Source of the DNA: Basidiobolus ranarum
Lineage: Eukaryota; Basidiobolomycota; Basidiobolomycetes; Basidiobolales
Length of the DNA: 25,733 bases
Reading direction: 5' to 3'
Assembly (NCBI GenBank): GCA_040143965.1
Contig: JASJQH010007015.1
Location: 1 to 25,733, forward strand
The translations under genes were made by a program, and so were the position numbers. Within the stretch, counting starts at the first letter, position 1. Every line of letters starts with the position of its first letter. Below are positions 10,452 to 19,200 of this stretch, in pieces. The notes under the pieces were generated by a model. It saw only the letters and a program-made list of their open reading frames with translations, ran no database searches and was not told the DNA's origin.

Positions 10452-10780
10452 TGTTGAGATTAACATAGCCTAAACATCTACATAGTCATATATAGCTTAG
10501 TACTTAGTTACTCCATATTGAACTAAGATATCACTCACTATTCGAAATCGGATTTTACTTGGAAGTTCTCAGATAAATAGATTTTTCAAACTTGTCCTAG
10601 AGGCTTGCAACTTTGCATACATGTTACTAGAACCTTCCTTAACACATCCTACACGTTTTTTGTTTACCACTTGACAAAACTATAAATGTCAACTTTCTAC
10701 TCAATAAATCAACAAGTGAAAAACCACCAATTTCTCTAATTCTCCAAACCACTTCCAACAGGTTCTCAAATACTTTAACA
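10452..10780 (+). mobile_element. solo LTR (fossil), family A copy 3
   Basis: This 329-bp unit runs from TGTTGAGATTAACATAGCC to AAATACTTTAACA. It aligns with copies 1 and 2 over its full length, including the CTACACGTTTTTTGTTTACC region and CAATAAATCAACAAGTGAAA. It abuts a second copy directly on its right, so no target duplication of its own can be recognised. Confidence 0.7.
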
Positions 10781-11035
10781 GTATTTAGTTATCCTATACT
10801 TCACTAAGACATCACCCACTATTCTCAATTGGAATTTACTTAGAATATTGACACCAACTTAAAAGTTCTCAGAAATATAGAAGCCCCAAGGTTTACACAT
10901 TCTTCATGTTAGTTAGTTTACATCTTGACACAACTATAAATGTCAACTGAATACTCAATAAATCAATAAGTGAAAACCACCAATCTCTCTAGTTCTCCAA
11001 ACCACTTTCAACAGGCTCCCAAAATACTTCAACAC
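10781..11035 (+). mobile_element. partial LTR (fossil), family A copy 4, head-to-tail with copy 3
   Basis: This 255-bp unit lies in the same orientation as copy 3, starts about 50 bp inside the LTR (GTATTTAGTTATCC) and runs to the usual end, AAAATACTTCAACA. It directly follows copy 3 with no spacer. The arrangement could come from insertion of one element at another or from recombination between related LTRs. Confidence 0.65.
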
Positions 11036-11169
11036 AACAGAGGTTATACCTATTAAGCAGTTTTAAGCCACAAGACCAGTGAAACCTATTTTCTCTCTAA
11101 TTCTGATAAGGTATTTCTCCTCTATTAGTCACTCTTGAAATGAAAGTCATTAGTACTTTCCAATGTGAA

Positions 11170-11191
11170 GTTGAAATTTGCATACCTTAAA
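11170..11191 (+). repeat. possible LTR 5' end remnant
   Basis: GTTGAAATTTGCATA at 11170-11184 is identical to the 5' terminus of LTR copy 1, and the next few bases remain similar. The match then fades. A 15-base identity with this particular terminus is unlikely by chance in one window, so I read it as a fragment of the same family. Confidence 0.35.
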
Positions 11192-12562
11192 GCTGTACAC
11201 ACATTCCTCATTTTGATAATGTTACTTGAAGCTTAATTATAAGGAGTTGCTTATCTAATGATTGTCCAGCTACTTGCATTTCAGCTGAACTTATATAGCT
11301 TGGTTAATTTAGAGAATGTATATATACAATATATTAGAGTTTATCATCAACCAATTTTAGAATTACGCGTGATAATTTAGTAACACAAGTCCGAGTATCA
11401 AACTTGAGCCACATGTATCTGTTGAATCATAAATTGAATCATAAATTCAAATAAATAGTAGTGGTTAACTCTTATTCACTCAGTAGAGGATTGAACAGTT
11501 TTGAGCTGTGAATCTTAAATTATGTCCGGAACAATGGATGCTTTGATTCAAGTTACAGATACATTGAGGAAAGATATGTATGAGAAACAAAAGCCATGTA
11601 TACTTATGGCTAATGGATAGTCAATTGTGTTGAACAGTTAGAATGACACAAGAGTTGTACCTGATTACAAACGAATGACTAAACGCACTTCTGTATTTTA
11701 ACTGCCATTTTCTGGGGTTCAAGGTGAATGTTAAGAGTTATAGTCAAATGCATCACCATCACATTTCCAAGAGCTACTTTCGCCTGTCAACTGCTCTCAA
11801 ATGGCACCCAAGTATATGCAATGAGTTAATATACCCGGGTTGAATACGTTAACAATAGCCAGCACCGAAATACATGCCGCACAGATTGTTTATCTCAATG
11901 TATGCGATTGGTCGAATGTACTACTATATACCACAGAAGGCATATGACGGTATGATGAAACAGCCTCAGGTATCACTATCGAATACATCCAGGTTTGCGA
12001 GATCTTTCTAACATAGTAGGATACATGCAGAAGCTCATTCACACTTTCAAATCGGTAATGGCTTGCTCTTCATAAGTTGTACCTAATACCAGCTCTTCGT
12101 CCTGTTAGAGGATCGCCCCATACCATGGATAAAATCTCATTTCGTAGGAGGACTTTTTGCATGCTGCGACAAAATCCGTAGCCATTCCAAAATCATTGTA
12201 TCAGGAATCATAGTTTCCAAAGCTAAACTGTGATTCATAAAACAGGTTGGAACGCCATGATATACTTGGAATCACTGGCCAATAGGATGCAGGAATCATA
12301 TCGTTAAGTACCGATTCAGAGTTGGATCTAATATTTCCGATCATGGAAGTATGTGCAGGGTAGGATATATTTGCATGCATATTCTATAATCTATCCCCGC
12401 AGGTGGCGGCTGAGGCGGAGTGTCACTAAAATGGAGCAAATCTGGGTCACCAGCATTTACATTGAAAATAAGCGCTCGCTTATGTCCTTGGAGTTGACCT
12501 CATCAACAAATCACAACATAGAACAAACAAGGAAATAATGATGTGTTGATGATTTCAATCGA
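11192..12562. other. gene-free stretch
   Basis: No frame has a supportable start or composition, and there is no RNA gene. The right end is the upstream region of the small gene at 12614. Confidence 0.45.
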
Positions 12563-12579
12563 CTCCGGAAGTATAAATA
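12563..12579 (+). promoter_or_regulatory. TATA-box promoter of the 63-aa orphan gene
   Basis: CTCCGGA (12563-12569) is followed after one base by GTATAAATA (12571-12579), about 35 bp before the ATG at 12614. The TATA word is identical to that before the gene at 7815. The 5' leader would be very short. Confidence 0.45.
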
Positions 12580-12613
12580 CCGAGAAGCGACCGTCCTCAA
12601 CCCCAACCTAATC

Positions 12614-12805
12614 ATGCCACGCCAGAACATCGCCACCGAACCAGAGACTTTCGAGCCCATCCTTTTCACCGTCGATCCAAGATTCGAGATTGATTGTCTC
12701 AATGATGGCTTTGGTGTGCACTTACGCGAACGCCGAGAGCAGATCACTGAACACGATCTACCAGACAACACTCCCGAGAATGTCGTGATGTGCCCTCATG
12801 CTTAG
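12614..12805 (+). CDS. small orphan protein, 63 aa
   Basis: I do not recognise this gene. It is a compact single-exon frame with ATG at 12614 and TAG at 12803-12805. A TATA box lies 35 bp upstream and an AATAAA signal 66 bp downstream, so it has the full outline of a transcription unit. The product is charged and mostly acidic (FEPILFTVDPRFEIDC, then FGVHLRERREQITEHDLPD) and has two Cys. There is no signal peptide or membrane segment. Codons often end in C or G (ATC, ACC, TTC, GTC, CGC), unlike the A/T-ending codons of the calpain gene, which may mean high expression, acquired sequence or simply a GC-rich patch. A minus-strand frame (12511-12771) overlaps it but lacks these flanking signals. 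Confidence 0.5.
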   Translation: MPRQNIATEPETFEPILFTVDPRFEIDCLNDGFGVHLRERREQITEHDLPDNTPENVVMCPHA

Positions 12806-12870
12806 CGGGATCACAGCCCCAGGTTTTTAGATTGTATTCTATATAAAGACTAGGCAATCTAGCTTTTGTA

Positions 12871-12876
12871 AATAAA
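12871..12876 (+). terminator. AATAAA polyadenylation signal of the 63-aa gene
   Basis: Canonical AATAAA within GTAAATAAAGTTC, 66 bp after the stop codon at 12805. Confidence 0.4.
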
Positions 12877-12998
12877 GTTCTCACCACAGATCCAAAAGGA
12901 TTCTGATTTACAAGACATTTCTGACCCAGAACCGTAGACGGTCACCCATCACTAGCGATAGCAACTGTATGTGAATGATTCCTCTAGGTTTGATGATT

Positions 12999-13032
12999 GA
13001 ACACCACCCGCTCAGCTGTGAGCTGGGTGTTT
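12999..13032. repeat. hairpin downstream of the 63-aa gene
   Basis: AACACC and GCTCA on the left (12999-13014) pair with TGAGC and GGTGTT on the right, with a small internal mismatch and a short loop. It lies about 120 bp past the polyadenylation signal, so it is unlikely to be the terminator itself. Confidence 0.35.
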
Positions 13033-14191
13033 GTATTATAATATACTAGGTAGCTTACACGAGTTCTAGACTCTGGGGTTCATTAGTTTGCCGATTACCT
13101 GCACTCAGCCACTTCTCTCACCTAGATGACGGTTACTCAAAAAGGTATTCTGTAACCGGATAGGATGACAATACACTGAAATATCGCGGAATATGGAGTA
13201 AGCTTGGTCAAGTGTGGAAAAGAGCTGGGTTCCATGATAGAATAACATCCATATAAACAGTATCTGGCCGTTTAGGGCTAGACAATCTGTAGCTGAGCCG
13301 ACATATGCTTAAGCACAGCTATTGAGTAATGATTGGTTCTGATTTGACGACAATGTTGGAACTTTCCGGCAGCTATAAACGTTACCTTAAGTTAGAACTT
13401 GTACTACAGCTGATGCACAGAACTGGAGAGGATGGTGTCACAAAAACCGTCAGAGTCAAGGGGATGAACTCATAGAGTAGCCATATATGGGCTCCTGGAA
13501 GTTGGAGTGTTACATATATAGTACCGAGCAATATGTACATATCTGACCACGAATCACTCTGCATGCTACCATCGAATGTTCTATTTGATGTTCTACTACG
13601 CTTGGAAATGAAATTCATACAGGCACGAGTCGACCCTTAGGGTTAGGGTTAGTAGTGGACAGCGATCGTCCAAAGACTTTCTATTAACCTATAACCCATA
13701 ACCTTGTATGCTACAGTACTTCTCAATATTGCTATCCACAAGGCTTAAGGGTCAGTCTGATGTCACGCAGAAGAAGAATGCTCGTATCCGGTTGTTTCAA
13801 GCACATGTGCGAAGACCTGCAAAATAGGAAATGGTCCGTAGGTGCGATTGGACATAATGTTGGGCATATTCTTTTTTCGAGTTTCAGGATTGGAATTTTC
13901 TCCAAATCTCCTCATCATTGTCTCGAACCTTAACTCTACCCTAGCAGACAGAGGCGGTTTTAGGGTGCTCTAATAAGTCCCCACATGGATTTAAATCCTG
14001 AAGTGATGAAGTTTTGGGGGAAAGAAATTAAATACCCATCTGTGGAATCATTATGAGAATAGTTTGCTTTGAATTTAGATCATTATTAGTACAAATCATC
14101 TCTTTGGCTGATTGCTCTTTAAAATCTCTCTTTTACCTGTGAATATACTCGTAGCATCACCTTCACTTACTAAAAGCCTCATCTTATTGGA
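13033..14191. other. stretch without a supported gene, containing a telomeric tract
   Basis: Apart from the TTAGGG tract at 13637-13652, I see no gene, RNA or repeat. The right end is the upstream region of the Ssh4-type gene. Confidence 0.45.
13637..13652 (+). repeat. short interstitial telomeric tract (TTAGGG)
   Basis: TTAGGGTTAGGGTTAG gives two complete TTAGGG units and most of a third. TTAGGG is the telomere repeat of most filamentous fungi. A tract this short inside a chromosome may mark a healed break, a telomerase-templated insertion or chance. Confidence 0.6.
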
Positions 14192-14202
14192 GTATATATA
14201 TA
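14192..14202 (+). promoter_or_regulatory. possible TATA element of the Ssh4-type gene
   Basis: GTATATATATA lies about 70 bp before the chosen ATG at 14271, the usual distance for a short fungal leader. AT-rich words are common here, so this is suggestive only. Confidence 0.25.
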
Positions 14203-14270
14203 ACCTGTTCTTTGCCATCAATTCAACTCAGTATACTAGTTCTAAGTCAAGCCCAACCGAAACTGCTTCG

Positions 14271-15614
14271 ATGCGAACATTGTTCACTTCCTCTTCGCCA
14301 ATTTACATGTGGCTGATGATTTGTTTGACTGTTTGGCCTCAAAAAGTAGAGGCATTAGATCAATATATGGCGTGGACCATTTCGGCGGTTACTTTTGGGA
14401 TATTCATATTCTTAGCCATGTTTGCTATTTTTTGCGGAGGCCAGGCTCTTTCCAAACTTCTCCAAACTTTATCGTATGATAGTGAGGAAACGGATCGGTT
14501 ATTGACCGACACTAATTACGATAATCTTAACCCCGAAACTTTACCTGAAGCAGAACGTCAAAGCTTTGAGCTTTCTCGTGCGTTTGAAAGCTCCTTCCCT
14601 CCTGGTAGTGTATCTACCGAGTTAACCTACCAACAAACCACTCTTATTCGAGAGAAGGGCGTAGGGGCTTGGGAGTTCGAAGCCGACTCGGACGTTAACG
14701 TTATAGTTCAAGATCGTACCGAAGTATCTTTCTATGGCGGGGAGTATTGTGTTCAAACTAACTTGCCCCTTCCTAAGAGGGATTCTGTCTATTACTTTGA
14801 AGTAAAGATATTTGAGAAAACCCCACAAGCCCGCATTGGAATCGGCCTTTCTACTAAACCTTATCCCTCCTGGCGTTTCCCAGGTATTTCTATTTGAAAG
14901 ATATTCTTTTCTTTGAAACACAGGCTAACTTTACATTTGCTACTAGGTCGTAATAGACACTCTGTAGGATATCACTCTAGCGGACGAAAATATTGTAATG
15001 ATCCATTCGAAGGAAAGCCTTATGGTGTCCCTTATTATAAAGGAGATGTTATTGGATGTGGAGTACGCACTCAAAGTGGTACAGTCTTCTTTACACGCAA
15101 TGGTGTCAAACTTGGTAGTGCAGTGACCGGTGCTTATCTTGATTTATTCCCGACCATTGCTGCAGATGGCCCATGCATTTTACATGTCAATTTTGGACAA
15201 ATGGGATTTGTGTTTATTGAGGCGAATGTGAAAAAGTGGGGACTCGCGCCGTCTGTGGGTAGCATTTCTCCACCACCAGCATACGGTACGGAAAGAAACT
15301 CTGTACTCTTAGAGTCTGGTAGTGTATTTACGGAAGAAGAGTTGGCATCTATCAGGATGACCATACATTCCAATGCAGACCTTCGAAGATCAATATTACA
15401 CGACACCTATGGAGTTCATGTCAACAAGAAGCCAATCTCATACGGAGCCGTGGATGCATGTCAATACCCCTCTTCGAAGGATAGTGTATCTATCTCCATA
15501 GAACGATCCACTCCTCCCCCAGCTTATTCCTTTGGCGAGTGTTCACGTGCAACCCAAGAATTTTCTCAGTCTGGCGCTGGTTCATCAGTCGAGAATGCTC
15601 ACTATACTACATAA
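14271..15614 (+). CDS. ssh4: Ssh4/Ear1-type SPRY membrane protein, Rsp5/Nedd4 ligase adaptor
   Basis: Two exons, 14271-14883 and 14947-15614, encode 426 aa. The 63-bp intron is GTATTT..TAG with a GCTAAC branch site and splits a Gly codon. ATG 14271 is the first in frame. Order: hydrophobic N-terminus (about residues 10-25), one membrane helix (about 34-56), a linker, a SPRY domain (about 130-300; RIGIGLSTKPYP and NRHSVGYHSSGRK are typical of the family) and a polar tail. PPAY occurs at 314-317 and 395-398; such PY motifs bind WW domains of Rsp5. In yeast, Ssh4 and Ear1 sit on endosome and vacuole membranes and help Rsp5 ubiquitinate cargo for multivesicular-body sorting; the same role here is inferred. 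From memory, the family usually has Trp after the Pro-Gly at the splice junction, where this protein has Arg; either a real substitution or a mis-set splice site would explain it. The gene is convergent with the calpain gene. Confidence 0.9.
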
Positions 15615-16292
15615 TAGCGTCTCAAGTGATTGGAAACCTGCCCGAGGCTCAAGTAATACGAAGTTTGAAACCATGTTTGACCCATCAAGTTACTCGTAAC
15701 ATGTAAATTTCATTTGTGTCATTCACACCATTCATTTTCCCCCTATAACTTTTGTACTTCATGTTCTATTGTAATCGTTACTTGATATATCCTATGAAAC
15801 AGCCTATTAACTCTCATACACACCAATACTTCATATATACTCATACTTTCACTATTCAGAAACAAAGACATTTTGCCCATTGTTTTTGTTGGTTTGGGTT
15901 TGTTTCATTTCGTTCCCTTGCCTTCCGTCCCCCCCCCCACCATCATTCCCTTTACCTTCCATCTTTCTCTTGATTTTCATAAATACTTAAATATTATTCC
16001 ATGTTAATTTCTCATGGTCAATTTATATGCAAATCTTTCCATTCCCCGACATGTTTCATTTTTCTAATTGAAAGTGCGAGAGAGGAAGAATTATTTGAAA
16101 TATAAATTATTATTGAAACACAGTTTTCCATTGAATTTCAAATTTCATATCCATGAATTTTCCGATGAAAAAATGGTGGGGGGGGAAGTGAAAAAAAAAT
16201 AAATAAAAAACAACAGCCAAAGTACATTTATATTTTCATTCAGAATAAAAAAAGATTCCCTCCACTGGAATGAAAGTTTTTGAATTTTAAAA
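15615..16292. other. convergent intergenic spacer with homopolymer tracts and an inverted repeat
   Basis: This 678-bp spacer must hold the 3' ends of two tail-to-tail genes. It contains a run of 10 C (15929-15938), a run of 8 G (16178-16185) and A-rich runs near 16191. The segments 15931-15943 and 16173-16185 are exact inverted copies (CCCCCCCCACCAT and ATGGTGGGGGGGG). I see no gene inside. Confidence 0.7.
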
Positions 16293-19200
16293 TCATGGTT
16301 CGATGATTTTATTGATTTGTATATTTTTATCCGAATATACATACGCTATAAATTTCCCGATAAGATTTGGTTCCCAAGTAGAGAAGATTATAAAGTAACC
16401 TAAAATTAGAAGAAACCATGGTTAGAGTAAGCGATATTTTTCGCTTGTTTTTTTTGGTAAGAGGAGGAGAGGAGGGAGATACTTTACCGCCACTTGAAGG
16501 TGTAAGTTTGATATCTTCGGTGACAACTCCCTAAATACGATGATAATGAAATTGGGTTAAAAGGATTTCTTCTTGAGATATCAATCATATTCAATATAAA
16601 ATCATGAGATTACCTGAACGATATTAGTGTAAGAACCAGACGATGCGATTTCTTTGCCAAAAGAAACTGGATCTCGTTCGTAAAGTGCGATATGAGTTAA
16701 CGGGGTTGGTTGGATGGATGGAGTTTGTAACCGAATTCTTCATATAGAATGTAAAGTAAGTAACAGTAACAGCAAAAGAGATGAGGTGAGGTGTGAGGTA
16801 AAGAGTAGGGAAATCATTATTATTACTTACTTAATATTGGTGGTTTCCCGTACATCGATTCGATATTTGGGATTTCGATAGTAATTTCTATGGTTAGGAC
16901 ATCCCCAAGCACTGACTCCTTCAACCCTTTAAATATATAAGGGGATTGGATTTTGGTGTGATTAGTTACTTGTAATCTGTAAAAATATTGGATAAAAGTT
17001 GTACCATTCGCCTTTAAGAATTTTCTTGAACAATCCCTAAAGAGGAATACGGTGATTTAAATGACTGATCGAGATATGTATTAAAATTATTACAAAAGTT
17101 TACCGCTCCTTCCACTGGAATGGGTACTGGCGTACATGGGTGACTTGTTCGAGTTTTCAGTATGAACTCTCCAACTAGTCTCGGTTCGTATGCAGATGCG
17201 ATAAGCGTATAATTATCGGCTTTTTAAAGATTAGTATATATATGTCAAGAGGATATGCCAATTCATTTTACCTTCAACGTTGTTCATTTCAAAGCAACAA
17301 AATCCATGTCGATAGTCACCCGAACTGGCAATGATATCTTTGGAGGACACACTATATCCGATGTAAGTTGAAAACCCCCATATTTCCTAAAAGAACATGT
17401 AGAAATACCTAGTAATTCGAAATCCACCTCTAACCAATTTTAAGTTTATAGGATATGTTCTTGGTGCTTCCATCATGACTAACATATCGAAATTTCCTTC
17501 GATTTTCTTGGGAACGGTAATCTTATATTGAGGGTTGTTCATGAACGTTACGTATGAGGCATTTCCACCTGTTGAACAAAATAAATTAGCCGGGTCCCCA
17601 TTTCAACCACTGAAATAATCAAATCAGAGATACCCACCAGCCGTATCGTTCGTCCATTGACCAGTGACCTGATTGTAGTTGGTGGTTAATTTGAAGCCGA
17701 TCAGACATCTCACATGGACTGTTGTCTTACCTCTTTTTTATACAGATATCTGTCAGTGATCTCAAAAAACTTGAAGGGAGACATACAGAAGGTTCGAATA
17801 GTGTAGTTCAATGAGCGGCTTTTTTCATGTTGCGATAGCTGATGGATGCAAATGAGTATTACTGGTGCTAAGATTGAATGAGTCGAAATAATGCTAGCTT
17901 ACCACGATGGTGTATTTGTGAACTCCTGGTGGAGAATTGAAACGTATCTATAAATACACACACACACACACATAGAGTACGTCAATAGACTGTATTGAGT
18001 TTCGATCTTCTCACTAATGTTGTCTTACCAAAATATGTGGACTGTTAACATAAATCCCCTGTCGAGTGAAGAATCTGTGAGAATTTGTTGATGGAAGTGC
18101 CTTTTGTATTACCAATGAATTACCTGGACTAGAGGTTTCTCGGGGTAATAAACCTTGGAACCTCCTGTATTCCCATACACATGCAAAGTAATATAGTCCC
18201 TGTTTTCTTCTTTCACTAATACATGCTTGGTGAGTAGTAGCCAGACTGCGGACAGCTTTTCATTGCTGACCGATACCTCAAGCCCGTATTGAGGGTTGTA
18301 ACCTAGAATGATTCGATTCAAGTAAGTTCAAGATCGTCCAAATAACGGGCAGAAATATTCACCAACCTAGATTGTAGGTGTCCTTTATCGGTCCATGGTT
18401 GCACGGCCAAGATCTAGAGAATGTGGCGGCTTGAGTTGGGTGTTAAAGAATGATTTTCTGCTCACATTAACTTACGAATGTATCACATAGCGATATGTAA
18501 ACAATTCTGGATTCCAATTCATGTGAATTGAATCGAAATATTTACATACCGACTCGAAATCTATCCAAAAAATTCCTTGAAAGAGAGATTAACGAAAGTG
18601 AATCGAATCTTGTTCTACTTTTTGAATCACTTACCGTCATCTGTACCCATTGCTTCGATGGGGTCATAGTTCAATGCATTTTTCAGTTCCATTGTCCAAT
18701 TACCCTTGTCCAAGCAACCATAGTCACCTTTCCAACGCATGTGACTCCAAGGGTTTTTTACTTGTAAAAGGCGTAATCCGTCTATCTCGCGAACATCTAA
18801 TAAATATAGAGTATATGAGAAACATACGAAAGATTTCGCAATTCGAGTAACCTGTAATTACCCAGAACGGCATAAGCGTGTGTAGGAACAAGACCCAATT
18901 CCTCCGCTTCGATATCGTCCAGTTCTCCCGTAGCAATAGTGATCAGAGCATCACCTACATTAAGGAAGAATGTTAGGGAACAAGTGCCAATTAATACCAT
19001 TCAGGGGCCATCGCTTTGTTCTGAGGCGTACCATATTTCTGGCCGTCGTACACTCGTTTCCATTGAGTATCCTGGTTAAAGGATTTGCTGAGTGAAAGAG
19101 GAGAATGAGTAGGCATAGATATATATATATAAGCACTTTAAAAGAAGGCTCAGACATACTCGGTAATAAAGATGTGCTCAGGAACCCATCCGGTTAAGGC

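Noticed and set aside
12511-12771. Minus-strand 86-codon frame overlapping the 63-aa gene
   Set aside because: It is antisense to a frame that has its own TATA box and polyadenylation signal, and its Arg/Ser-rich translation looks like a shadow of the plus-strand codons.
13382-13618. Minus-strand 78-codon frame as a gene
   Set aside because: No promoter, splice or family evidence, and the length is within chance expectation.
17387-17408. A 22-bp intron starting at GTATTT in the calpain gene
   Set aside because: Too short to splice and out of phase; a 48-bp intron starting at GTTAGA (17434) fits both phase and size.
17750-17786. An extra 37-bp intron in the calpain gene
   Set aside because: GTATGT..CAG ends are present, but reading straight through keeps the frame and gives a segment of the expected length, and 37 bp is shorter than all other introns here.
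18525-18562. Intron starting at GTATGT inside the exon 18575-18476
   Set aside because: There is no AG acceptor before the conserved Asn-Trp-Asn-Pro segment, and the sequence reads through in frame.
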